Shown piece by piece: positions 1 through 10,224 of a stretch of DNA of 64,000 nt (the first letter of the stretch is position 1; each line of letters starts with the position of its first letter). A model generated the notes under the pieces. That model was not told the DNA's origin and searched no databases. It was given only the letters and a program-made list of their open reading frames with translations. This stretch comes from CAWGMT01 sp963823675 (GTDB taxonomy: Bacteria > Planctomycetota > Planctomycetia > Isosphaerales > Isosphaeraceae). A program made the translations under genes and the position numbers. The stretch lies in NCBI GenBank assembly GCA_963823675.1, contig CAWGMT010000015.1, positions 372,001 through 436,000 on the forward strand, written 5' to 3'.

Positions 1-120
1 CCTCAACAACATCAATGCCAATTGCCTGTCAACGGCATCGAGGATTATTTGCTGCTCGAACTTTCTGTAGGCGCGAACATGGTCGGCGGCTGTCGGTGTA
101 AAGTGAATGTCGAATGCCAT
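1..120 (-). CDS. RelE/ParE-type toxin, N-terminal part (cut by window edge)
   Basis: Reading the minus strand from an ATG at 118-120 gives 40 codons open to the window edge. The start MAFDIHFTPTAADHVRAY, followed by KFEQQIILDAVDRQL, matches the N-terminus of RelE/ParE family toxins (short beta strand, then two helices with an ILDAV-type motif). The family is about 85-95 aa, so roughly half is missing. It lies 38 bp downstream of the dnaE2 stop on the same strand. If complete it would probably be a ribosome-dependent or gyrase-directed growth inhibitor; the antitoxin would lie outside the window. The family call rests on the N-terminal pattern only. Confidence 0.55.
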   Translation of the reverse strand, partial: MAFDIHFTPTAADHVRAYRKFEQQIILDAVDRQLALMLLR

Positions 121-158
121 GCTGTCTCTCGGGGTCTGCTACCTACACCTCGATTATC

Positions 159-3100
159 TCAGGGTATCCACCAAAAGTCAGCCGAGCAACGGCTGCGTGG
201 CCGAAAGCCCGATCCACCCAGCGGCGACCCGCCTTCGTCACCGAAAATCTCGCGATACACTCCCAAGTTCGGGAGCAGTTCCGTCACATCCTCCAATCGA
301 TCGACGATCAGATGAATGACGCCATCCTGCCGCTGGAGCAAGCCCGAGGCAATGATCGCACTCGCCAGGCGGCCGATGCGGCGATACCGCTCCCACACCT
401 GCGGTCGCACGATCAGGTTGGCCGTGCCGGTTTCATCTTCAATGGTCATGAACGTGATTCCCTTGGCGGTCCCCGGCCGCTGTCGCACCAGAACCAGGCC
501 GGCGACTCGATAACGCCGGCCGGCTTTCAAGCTCTGAAGTGCGGCCGTGGGAACGACGCGCTGAGTTTCCAGAAACGCTCTCAGTGGGCCAAACGGATGG
601 CCCCGGAGCGACAGTCCCTGGGCATAGTAGTCATGGATCACTTCCTGAGCGGGCGAAAGCTTTGGGAGCGGGGGCACAGCCTCGTCGGGCAGATCGGCGA
701 GCAAGGGCTCAGTTGGGGTCGTGGCCAACGACATCCAGAGCGCCGGCCGACGCGACAGATCGAGCGAGCGGAACGCATCGGCCGCCGCCAATCGCGACAG
801 AACGGCCGTCGTGAGGCCGGTGCGTGCAACGAACTCTCCGTAAGAGGTGAACGGTCCGGCTCGACGCTCGCGGACCACCGTCTCCGCCGCGGCTGCGCGA
901 CAATCCCTTGACCGTCGACCAGCCCAGCCGAACGGCCAGCGCGCCATCTTCGTCGGGGCGCTCGAGCGTGCAGTCGCAATCGCTTGCGTTGACGTCGACC
1001 GGACGGACTACGACACCATGCCGGCGAGCATCGGTCACCAGTTGCGACGGGCCGTAGAAACCCATCGGCTGGCTGTTGAGGAGGGCGGCCAGGAATACCG
1101 CGGGATAATGGCATTTGATCCAGGCCGAGACATAAACCAGGAGGGCGAACGACGCCGCATGCGACTCCGGGAAGCCATACGAGCCGAAGCCTTCAATCTG
1201 TCCAAACAGGTTGCGGGCGAATTCCTCGGTGTAGCCGTTGGCCAGCATGCCCTGGATCAGTTTCTGCTCGAACTGATTGATGACGCCGGTCCGCCGCCAG
1301 GCGCCCATCGCGCGCCGCAGTTGGTCGGCCTCACCGGGGGTGAAACCCGCCGCGACGACCACGAGCTTCATGGCCTGCTCCTGAAACAGCGGCACACCCA
1401 GCGTCTTGCTGCAGGACGTCGCGCACGGCTTCGCTGGGGTATTCGCACCGGCTCCTGCCCGCAGCGCCGCCGCAAGTAGGGGTGGACCATCTTCCCCTGG
1501 ATCGGGCCAGGGCGGACAATCGCCACCTCGATGACCAGGTCGTAAAACTCCTTCGGCTTCAGCCGCGGCAGCATGCTCATCTGGGCGCGGGATTCGATCT
1601 GAAACACGCCGACCGTGTCGGCCCGCTGAATCATCGCGTAAACCGCCGGGTCCTCGGCGGGAATGGTGGCCAGAGTCAACGATTGGCCGGTGTGGTCGTT
1701 GAGCAGATCCAGGCCTCGCCGGATGGCCGAGAGCATCCCGAGCGCGAGACAATCGACCTTGAGGATGCCGAGGGCATCGAGGTCGTCCTTGTCCCATTGC
1801 ACGACGGTGCGGCCCGGCATGCTGGCGTTTTCGATCGGCACGATCTCGCAGAGCGGCAGGCGGGTCAGAATCATGCCGCCGACGTGCTGCGACAGATGGC
1901 GGGGAAAACCGAGGATCTCGCGGACGAGATGGATCAACTGCCGGCCCAGGCGGCAGGCCGGATCGAGGCCCGCCTCGGCGAGGCGGCAGGAGCAGCTCGT
2001 CGCCCTCTTCGGCATGACCGATCACGCCGGCCAGGGCATCGACCCGGTCGAGCGACAAGCCCAGCGCCTTGCCGACGTCCCGCACGGCGGAACGCGGCCG
2101 ATAGGTGATCAATTCGGCCGTCATCCCGGACCGTTCGCGGCCGTACTTTTCGTAGATATATTGAATCACCTCTTCCCGGCGCTGATGCTCGAAGTCGATG
2201 TCGATATCCGGGGCTTCGGCCCGATCCTTGGAGATGAACCGCTCGAACAGGACGTCGATCCGATCCGGGTCGACGGCCGTGACCCCCAGGCAATAGCAGA
2301 CGGCCGAGTTGGCCGCCGAGCCGCGTCCCTGGCAGAGGATGCCCGCGGCGCGGGCAAAGCGGACCAGGTCCCAGACGGTCAGAAAATAGGCCGCGTAATT
2401 CAGCTCATCGATGATGGCCAGCTCGCGCTCGATGAGCTGGCTCACCTTGGTCGGGACGCCCGCGGGGTAACGCTCCCGAGCCCCGGCCAAGGTCAGCCGC
2501 GCGAGGTAGGAAGACGGCGTCTCGCCGGCGGGGCATAATTCCTCCGGATATTCATAACGCAGCTCATCGAGCGAGAACGTGCAGCGGTCGGCCACTTCGG
2601 GCGGTGCGCGCAGACGGCAGCCGGACACTGGGCGAAGAGCGAGAGCATCTCGTCGAGTGTCCTCAGCCGGCGTTCGCCGTTGGGAAAGCGAGCCGGGCCC
2701 AGCTCGGCCACGGTCGTCTTGAGCCGAATGGCCGTGAGCACATCTTGAAGATAGCGCCGTCTGGAATCGTGGTAATGAACGTCGCCCGCGGCGACGAGCG
2801 GCACGCGGGCGGCACGGGCCGCGCGTTGCCACTGGTCCAGTCGCCGTCCATCGCAAACGCCGCGATGAAGCTCGGCCACGGCGTAGGTTCGATCGAGAAA
2901 GACTTCGCGCCATCGCGGTAATTCCGCCGAGAGGTCGCTCGGCCGGCGGCAGCAATACGCCCAGCGAGTAAACCGTCTGCGTGCTCGGCGACGTCCGCGA
3001 AGGTGAGGCGACATTCTCCCTTCGGAGCCTGACGACGGCCTCGGGTCAAGAGCCGACAGAGCCGGCCGTAACCATCACGGTTCATCGCCCAGAGCAAGAT

Positions 3101-3397
3101 GGGGCTGGCATCGACCAGCGTGACCTCGGCGCCGACGACCAGCTTGAGACCGACCTCCTTGGCGGCGACGTGGGCACGCACGACACCCGCCAGACTGTTC
3201 CGATCGGTGACCGCCATGCCGGCATAGCCAAGCCTGGCCGCCTGGTTGACGAGCTCGTCGGGATGGGACGCTCCTTCCAGAAAGGAGAAGTTTGTCTTGC
3301 AATGAAGCTCGACATAACGGACCGGCGGTGTCGCCGCGGGCGGCAGGTCCCGCGCCGGCGCTGGCACATAAAGCTTGGAGGGAGGTTGTTCGGGCAT
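159..3397 (-). pseudogene. dnaE2: error-prone DNA polymerase III alpha subunit DnaE2 (ImuC), frameshifted
   Basis: C-family translesion polymerase of the ImuA-ImuB-DnaE2 mutasome, about 1,080 codons in all, the usual DnaE2 length. It starts at ATG 3395-3397, 6 bp after the imuB stop. The N-terminal PHP domain is visible (YVELHCKTNFSFLEGASHPD, then AVTDRNSLAGVVRAH). The palm acidic motif APDIDIDFEHQRREEV is intact, as are the finger region (VVQWDKDDLDALGILKVD), the helix-hairpin-helix region (GFGSYGFPESHAASFALL) and the C-terminal OB fold (GLVLVRQRPGTAKGITFMTIED). The coding signal jumps between the three minus frames at about 2,960, 2,620, 2,010, 1,470 and 920. No stop codon interrupts the joined reading. 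Either the sequence carries single-base indels or the gene is recently dead. Confidence 0.85.
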
Positions 3398-3403
3398 GAC
3401 GCG

Positions 3404-4926
3404 TCAGTCGAAAAAGCCGTGCAAGAACCAGCGACCGTTGCGCCGGTCGCGATAGACCCATACCTGCGTGCCGTCCTCCCATTCGGCGCGGTAATAGTCG
3501 CGCTCGACGTCCTGCGCGCGCCACCAGCCCGTCGCGATCCGCTCCGGGCCCCAGGACGCGGATCACGACGACAGTCCTGTCCTTGCCACACCATGCGGAT
3601 CGGCGGCCCGTCGGGAACAATCGAGGCCACATCGATGGGCTGAGGAATCTGCCCAGGAGTCGGCAACGGACGGCCGCGAGCGAGTTCCGGGGGTAACGTG
3701 AACCGGTCCGGGCTCGGCGGTGCCGCGTTCGTCCACGGGACCAGCCGGACCACGTGCTCGGGCTGTGGGTCGGGAAGGAATTCCACTCGCAGCACGGCCC
3801 TGGCCTCCAGGCGGCTGCTGAGTCGATCGACCAGGATGTTGAACGCCCGGGACGTGTTCGTCCGGGCATCGTCGCTAAACCAATGAGCCTTGAGCTTGCT
3901 CGGCCCGCCCCAGTCGGAGCACGGTCCAGCGAACCGCGACGACGCCTCCAGACCACGTCCGTCGTTCCAGTTGCAGCTCGACGAGCTGCGCGAGATGCCC
4001 TTCGTCCCGCGTTGGCTCCACCAGCCGGATTTCGATCGTGACGAGGATCGGTCTCGGTCCGTAGCTCCCCTTCCAGTTCCTGGAGACCCATGCCATGGCG
4101 CTCGGCCATCGACAGCAGCTCCCGCAGCATTTGCCGGCACAAAAGAGCCACTGCAAAGCGGTCGTCAATCGGGACCTCCCACTCGCGGACGGACCACCAG
4201 CGGCTCCCTGGAGCCGCTCGCAGACAAAGGTTTCGGGCAACAGGCCGAGCGCCTGGTCCAGCCGCTGCGGCAAGATCACGCCGAACCGGCTGGCCAGCGT
4301 CTCGCGCGGCAGTCGCAGCACATCGCCAATCGTCAAGAGACCCAGGACCTCCAGTCGCTCCAAAACGTCCGGCGGCAACCGCAACGCCGCGACGGAAAGG
4401 CCCGATAAAGCCGCCTCCTCAGATCACCCGCGGGGACCAGCGAACGTGGTCGCGGTATGAGCGAGTGCCCAGGCCGCTCCCACGCTGCCGGCCAGCGCAA
4501 GGTGAATGTGATAGCCTCGATCGCGCCAGTAGCTGCGAACCGCCTCGAGATATCGTTTCTCTCCATTCCACAGGTGCGTGCAACCGGTGACATCGCAGAG
4601 CAGCGATTCGGGATGATCGCCCTCTTCCAGGCCGACCAGTGGCGAGAACCGCTGACAGTCGAGCGCCAGTTGGCAAAGGGCGGCGCGGTCGGCGTCGACA
4701 TCCGCGGGAAGGAAGACCGCTTTCGGCAGCAGCGCCTTGGCCTCGGCCAGCGGCTGACCGATGCGAAGGCCCAGGCGTTCGGCTTTCCGGACTGCACACG
4801 GTAATCGAAGGCCGCTGATTCTGGCCGGCGAACAGCACAAGCTCCGACCGCTCAAGCTCGGGCCGCGCGCTCCGCAGTCGCTGGATGGGCCACCTCGGGA
4901 ACCAGACGCACAATGACCCGCGGCAT
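3404..4926 (-). pseudogene. imuB: ImuB, Y-family DNA polymerase-like mutasome subunit, frameshifted
   Basis: Bridges DnaE2 and the sliding clamp in the mutasome; ImuB proteins are catalytically inactive Y-family homologues. The N-terminus reads CVWFPRWPIQRL where active polymerases carry an Asp-rich motif, as expected for ImuB. Next come the finger/palm signal (LGLRIGQPLAEAKALLPKAV), the LLCDVTGCTHLWNGEK segment, a helix-hairpin-helix region (LPPDVLERLEVLGLLTIGDV) and the C-terminal tail ending RNGRWFLHGFFD. The tail stops at 3404-3406, 6 bp before dnaE2. At least five frame changes are needed between 4,900 and 3,500. The N-terminus overlaps the last ~70 bp of imuA. The start is uncertain: TTG at 4913 fits the visible frame, and ATG at 4926 fits if a base is wrong nearby. 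Total length of about 507 codons is normal. Confidence 0.8.
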
Positions 4927-5577
4927 GGTCGATCTCCCAGGCCTGGGCGCTGCCTCCCAGGCCGCCCCGGCGATACAGCACCTCGATCTGCACCCGTCTG
5001 GTTTCCCCCTCGCCTCCAGCCCGCGGCGTGGCCAGCAATCGCAAGTCGGCCCATACGGGCTCCCGTTGCGCCCGGACCGGCCGAAAAAACAGGCCCACAC
5101 CTCCGCCCACTTCCGCCGCCAATTGCCAGCGGCGATGAACGCGCTCGGGAACCCGCTGGTCGAGCCATGCCCACGTGGCCGACACTCCGGACAGCGCAGG
5201 CATTGCTCGATCGCCCAGCACGTTTCCCGGAGATTGGCCGGGCGGAGAACCAGCGTTCTCTCGAGATCGACGCCCCAGCCAGCTAAGGCAGGGAAGTAGC
5301 ACTGCCGAGCCGGATCCACAATCGCCCAGGCTCCACGACTACCCGAGGATTGCGACATGATCTGCAAGGCCGAGGTAACCGCCCCCGCCCCCGGTCTTGC
5401 CACCAACCACTCCACAATGCCGCCCGGTCGAACACCAAGCTCGGGCGATGAGCCGGGTTGCACGGCGGATTCAACCGCAGGCGCATCGTTCTGGAACGAG
5501 AAGAGCGCGAGATCCCGGCGAAGTTCCTGGACCGTCTCCCGAACGTCACGGCGCTTGGGGCTTGAGTGTCCTGACAT
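4852..5577 (-). CDS. imuA: ImuA, RecA-like mutasome subunit
   Basis: First gene of the imuA-imuB-dnaE2 cassette; ImuA is a RecA-fold protein needed for mutasome activity and binds RecA. The N-terminal half is clear (ELGVRPGGIVEWLVA, then GAWAIVDPARQCYFPALAGWG, then DLERTLVLRPANLRETCWAI). From about 5,205 to 4,920 the open frame turns into low-quality sequence. The true continuation (RRWQLAAEVGGGVGLFFRPV, then QIEVLYRRGGLGG) sits in another minus frame, and the original frame resumes for the C-terminus (VRLVPEVAHPATAERAARA). Two compensating indels therefore hide inside an unbroken ORF. ATG at 5577 is preferred over 5583 because GGGAG lies 6 nt upstream of it. Confidence 0.75.
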   Translation of the reverse strand: MSGHSSPKRRDVRETVQELRRDLALFSFQNDAPAVESAVQPGSSPELGVRPGGIVEWLVARPGAGAVTSALQIMSQSSGSRGAWAIVDPARQCYFPALAGWGVDLERTLVLRPANLRETCWAIEQCLRCPECRPRGHGSTSGFPSAFIAAGNWRRKWAEVWACFFGRSGRNGSPYGPTCDCWPRRGLEARGKPDGCRSRCCIAGAAWEAAPRPGRSTMPRVIVRLVPEVAHPATAERAARA

Positions 5578-5610
5578 GGGCATCTCCCGACGATGGCAAT
5601 GGACGCGATC

Positions 5611-5644
5611 GACTGATACTAATCGTTTGTATAGTAAAAGTCAA
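5611..5644 (-). promoter_or_regulatory. promoter of imuA overlapped by a dyad (candidate LexA-type operator)
   Basis: On the minus strand TTGACT (5644-5639), a 17-nt spacer and TAGTAT (5621-5616) form a good housekeeping promoter about 40 bp upstream of imuA. The same bases hold an exact dyad: GACT at 5611-5614 mirrors AGTC at 5639-5642, and TACTA at 5617-5621 mirrors TAGTA at 5632-5636, centred at 5626.5. The dyad covers both promoter boxes, the position of a classical repressor site. ImuABC cassettes are commonly LexA-controlled, and TACTA half-sites occur in some proteobacterial LexA boxes, but the planctomycete motif is not something I can confirm here. Confidence 0.6.
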
Positions 5645-5698
5645 TCGTTTTGGCAGGTGATTGAATTTCCCACCGGATTGGTCTTGTTCAAAATATGT

Positions 5699-5728
5699 TT
5701 GACACCTTCGTTTGCACCGGGGGATAAT
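5699..5728 (+). promoter_or_regulatory. promoter of the PSD1/DUF1501 pair
   Basis: TTGACA at 5699-5704, an 18-nt spacer and GATAAT at 5723-5728 lie about 50 bp upstream of the ATG at 5777. Together with the imuA promoter this makes 5584-5776 a divergent promoter region. Confidence 0.5.
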
Positions 5729-5776
5729 TCTCCACGAGTGTGCCGCGGCGCGGCACCCGACGTGCGAGGCGATCCG

Positions 5777-8679
5777 ATGAACGTCAAGTCGATCATCCTG
5801 GCATTTGTCCTCGGGCTGGCACAGAACGCCATGGCCGCGCCGCCGGTCGACTACGCGCGCGAGGTCAAGCCGATCCTGGCCGCCCGGTGCACGAGCTGTC
5901 ACGGAGCGATCCGTCAGAAGGCGGGCCTGCGGCTCGACACCGCGGATTTCGTTCGCCGCGGGGGAAAGCGAGGGCCGGCAGTCGAGCCGGGCAAGAGCGG
6001 AGCGAGCCTGCTCATCGACCGCGTGACCGGGGCCGGTGGCTCGGATCGAATGCCGCCCGAGAGCGAGGGCGTTTCGCTCAGCGATCGCGAGGTCGCCATG
6101 CTACGCGCGTGGATCGATCAGGGTGCCAAGGCCCCGCCGGAGCCGACTCCCGAAGACCCCCGCAAGCACTGGGCCTACCAGCCCCCGGCTCGCCCGACCG
6201 ATCCCGCGCCCGGCCGATTCGGCTTGGGCGCGAAACCCGATCGATGCCTTTCTCGCCGAGCGTTGCGAGTCACGCGGGCCTGAGGCCGAGTCCGTCGGTG
6301 GCCAAGGACCTCTGGCTCCGTCGCGTCTACCTCGACCTGATCGGCCTGCCGCCGACTCGCGAGGAGCGCCACGCCTTCCTGGCCGACGGCTCGGCGGATG
6401 CCGAAGAGAGAATCGTCGACCGCCTGCTCGCCGACCCTCGCCACGGCGAGCGCTGGGGACGTCACTGGATGGACGTCTGGCGGTACAGCGACTGGTACGG
6501 ACTTGGCGACGAGGTCCGCTACAGCCATCCGCACATCTGGCAGTGGCGCGACTGGATCGTCGCATCGGTCAACGCCGACAAGGGCTACGACCGGATGATC
6601 GATGGAGATGCTCGCCGGCGACGAGCTCGCTCCCGACGACCCGGCAACGCGTCCGCGCCACCGGGTTCCTCGTACGCAACTGGGACATCTTCAACCGGAA
6701 CGCCTGGCTGGCCAGTACCGTCGAGCACACCGCGCGCGCCTTCCTCGGCGTGACGATCCAGTGCGCCCGCTGCCACGACCACAAGTTCGACCCGATCTCG
6801 CAGGCCGACTACTACCGCTTGCGTGCCTTCTTCGAGCCATACCACATCCGGATCGACCGCGTGCCGGGTCAGCCCGACCGCACCAAGGCGGGCCTGCCGC
6901 GGGCGTTCGACGACTTCCTCGAAACACCGACGTACCTCTTCATCCGCGGCGACGAGGCCGCGCCCGACAAGACGCGGCCGATGAGCCCCGCGACCCCCGC
7001 GGTTCTGGGCGGCGAGGTCAAGATCGTCCCAGTCCCACTCTCCCTCACTGCCGCCTGTCCCGACAAGCGCGCGTTCGTCGTCACGCGAGGCGGTGGAGGC
7101 GATGGAGAATTCGGTCGCCAAGGCCCGCGCGGCCGCCGACGCGGCGCGCAACCGGGCCGACGCATGCTGACAAGGCACTCGCCGCCGCGACCGCAGCCGA
7201 CCGCCAGGCCGACGCGAAGGTTAGAGCTGCCGCCGGAATGCGGGAAGTGCTCAAACCAGCGCAGACCGCGGCCGCCATGGCGGTGGAGGCATTGGCCAAT
7301 GCCGAACGGGCCGCCCGCGACGCCCGCGAAGACCGGGACGTCGCGAAGTCGTCCCTGGCCCTGGCCGAGGCCAAGACGGTCGGCCTTGAAGGCGGTCCTG
7401 CACGCCGAGGGGCTCGAAGACCAGGGTGCCAAGACGAGCGATTCCTCGGCCTGGAGCCGGGCGGCCCGCGAGGCCCTGGCTGCCCAGCGCCAGCTCGCAT
7501 GCTCTGAAGCGAGTTTCAGCCGCCTGGCCGCACTCGCGAGATCTCGAACCGCGCGCGCCGCCACCTGGACGGCCTGCTCGCGGCCAGTTCGGGACAGAAA
7601 GGCGACCCGCTCAAGGACAAGCTCGCGCGAGGGCCGCCGCGGCGCTCGTCGAGGCGCGTGGCCGTCTCGCCGCCGCGGACCGGCAATGCGCCACGGCAGC
7701 CGCTGCCGCCAAAGCACCACTCACGACGGACTACACACCGCGCACGCTCGAGTTCCCCCGCGCCAAAACGACCTACCGCGACACTCCGAGCAACGCCCCG
7801 TACAGCAAGGTCAGCACGGGCCGGCGGCTGGCGCTGGCACGCTGGATCGTCGACCGCCGCAACCCCCTGACGGCGCGCGTCGCGGTCAACCACGTCTGGG
7901 CACGGCATTTCGGCGAGCCTCTGGTCGGCTCGATGTACGACTTCGGCCTGAGGACGCCCCAGCCTGAACATCACAAGCTCCTGGATTGGCTGGCCGTCGA
8001 GTTCATGGAATCGGGCTGGAGCTTCAAGCATCTGCACCGGCTGATCCTGACTTCGCGGGCCTACCGGATGAGCAGCTCCGGCGACGGGCCCGAGCGACCC
8101 GAACGTCGGCATCGATCCCGACAACCATTACTTCTGGCGCATGAACATCCGGCGCATGGAGGGCGAAGTCGTCCGCGACTGCATCCTGTTCCTCGCCGGC
8201 CGCCTCGACACCCAATATCGGTGGGCCCGACCAGCCCGTGGCCTCTGCCGAGTCCGGTACCCGCCGGACGATCTACTACCGCTACGCCAGCGGAGACAAG
8301 CATTCCGTCTGCTCGACATGTTCGACGCCGCGAACGTGACCGAGTGCTACCGCCGCCACGAGACGATCGTGCCGCAACAAGCACTGGCCTTGACCAACAG
8401 CGGGATGGTCTTGACCCGCGCCGGCGACATCGCGTCGACGATCGACCGCGAGGTCGGCGGCGGCGTCTCGGCACGGGGCGCCTTCGTCGACTCGGCCTTC
8501 GAGCGCATCCTCGGCCGAGCGCCGACCGAGGCGGAGCGGACCGAGTGCGCGGCGGGCCTCGCTCGGCTTGCCGAGGCGTTCGCGCCGAGAGCAAGAACCG
8601 TGCCTCGCCGGAAGCCCGGGCCCGCTCGGCGCTGGTCCACGTGCTCTTGAACCACAACGATTTTGTCTCGATCCGATGA
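5777..8679 (+). pseudogene. PSD1 and planctomycete cytochrome C domain protein (DUF1549/DUF1553), frameshifted
   Basis: Large secreted planctomycete protein, usually paired with a DUF1501 protein; the function is unproven. It starts with a signal peptide (ends NAMAAP). Next is a PSCyt1 haem-type segment (EVKPILAARCTSCHG, with C-x-x-C-H), then the DUF1549 core (LWLRRVYLDLIGLPPTREER, then GERWGRHWMDVWRYSD) and a second CARCHDHKFDPI motif. The DUF1553 part follows (RLALARWIVDRRNPLTARV, then NHVWARHFGEPLVGS) with the terminal signature LNHNDFVSIR just before the stop at 8677. The signal changes frame at least six times. The Ala/Arg-rich stretch at about 7,100-7,700 fits a coiled-coil insert. The stop overlaps the next start (ATGA). 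Confidence 0.8.
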
Positions 8680-10178
8680 ACCGAGCGACCGCCATGAACG
8701 AACACCCCACAGACTGCGCCTGCTCGAGCCGCACGCGACGATGCTTCCTGGCGGACGCCGGCATGGGCTTTGTCGGCCTCGCCCTCGGTGCCATGCTGCA
8801 CCGCGACGGGGTGGTCCGCGCCGACCCGGTTGACGGCTGGAGGCCGCCGGACGGCAAGCCTCATTTCCGGCCGCGGGCGAAGCGAGTCATCTGGTTGATG
8901 ATGCGCGGGGGCGTCAGCCACCTCGAGAGCTTCGACCCCAAGCCCGAACTGACGAAGCACGCGGGCAAGACGATCAACGAGAGCCCGCACAAGCAGGCGG
9001 TCTTCGACTCGCCGTATCTCAAGAACGTCCGCGAGCAGGTCGCCAACAACATCATCGACAAGACCAAGGCGAAGATCTATCCCACGCAGATCGGGTTCAA
9101 GAAAGGCGGTCAGAGCGGCATCGAGGTCAGCGACTGGTGGCCGCATCTGCGCGATTGCGTCGACGACATCGCCGTGATCCGCTCGATGTACACGACCGAC
9201 AACAACCACGGCGCCCAGTTGGAGTTCTTCACCGGCCGGCATCTGCTCGACGGCTGCTTCCCGACGATCGGCGCGTGGGTCCACTACGGACTCGGGGCGC
9301 TCAGCGACGACCTCCCGCAGTTCATCTCGATGGGCCCACCGCTCGAATACCAGTGCATGGGAGCCACCGACGCCAATTACCTCGGTCCCGAGAACACCGG
9401 GTGTGACCCTCAAGGTCGACCCGGCCGACCCGCTGCCGTTCGCCCGGCCGGGTGTGCCGCGTCGGGCCAGCCGAGGGCGCGATCAAGGCCGACCTGTTGG
9501 GGCGGCTGAACCGGCTCGCGGCCCTCGAGTACCCGGACGACCCCAAGCTGCGAGCCCGGATCAAGTCGTATGAGCTGGCCTTCCGGATGCAGACGGCCGT
9601 GCCGGAGGCCCTCCGCTTCGAGGACGAGAACGAATCGACGCGGCGGCTCTACGGTCTCGACCAGGAGGTCACGCGCCCGTTCGGCCAGCAGATGCTCGCG
9701 GCCCGCCGTCTCGCCGAACGGGGGGTCCGCTTCATCCAGGTCTTTCACGGCGAGGGCGCCGCCGGCGCCTGGGACGCCCACTCCGGCCTCCGCGCGAACC
9801 ACTCGAGCCTTTGCGCCAGGTCGACAAGCCGATCGCCGGCCTGCTCTCCGACCTCAAGCGTCGCGGCCTGCTCGACGACACGGTCGTCGTCTGGGCGACC
9901 GAGTTCGGCCGCACGCCCTGCGCCAAGGCGCCGACGGCCGCGACCACCACAACTACGGCTTCTCGATCTGGATGGCCGGCGGCGGCGTCCAGGGTGGCGT
10001 CGTCCACGGCGCGACCGACGAACTGGGCTTTCACGCCGTGGAGAACCGGCATTACGTCACCGACGTCCACGCCACGGTGCTTCACCTCCTGGGACTCGAC
10101 TCGCACCGACTCGAGATCCCCGGCCGGAAGCGGCTGGAGGTCGAACACGGCAAGCCCATTCGGGAAATTCTCGCGTAG
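8676..10178 (+). pseudogene. DUF1501 domain protein (sulfatase-fold, Tat-exported), frameshifted
   Basis: Partner of the preceding PSD1 protein; ATG at 8676 overlaps its stop, and ATG at 8694 is an alternative. The N-terminus carries a twin-arginine-like signal (RTRRCFLADAG followed by a hydrophobic run). The DUF1501 signatures are present in order: KRVIWLMMRGGVSHLESFDPK, HAGKTINESPHKQAVFDSPY, IRSMYTTDNNHGAQLEFFTG, GLDQEVTRPFGQQMLAARRL, FIQVFHGEGAAGAWDAHSG and VVVWATEFGRTP. The C-terminal TDVHATVLHLLGLDSHRLEI comes just before the stop at 10178. Frames change near 9,400, 9,450, 9,800 and 9,935. Length of about 500 codons is normal. Confidence 0.82.
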
Positions 10179-10224
10179 TTGATCCGGAATCGGACCGCGT
10201 CGAACAGATCCGAGCCGGCGAGCC

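Noticed and set aside
114..2538. Long plus-strand open frames opposite dnaE2 (for example 114-911, 1482-2108, 1663-2538)
   Set aside because: Arg/Pro-rich antisense shadows of a high-GC gene; all recognisable motifs are on the minus strand.
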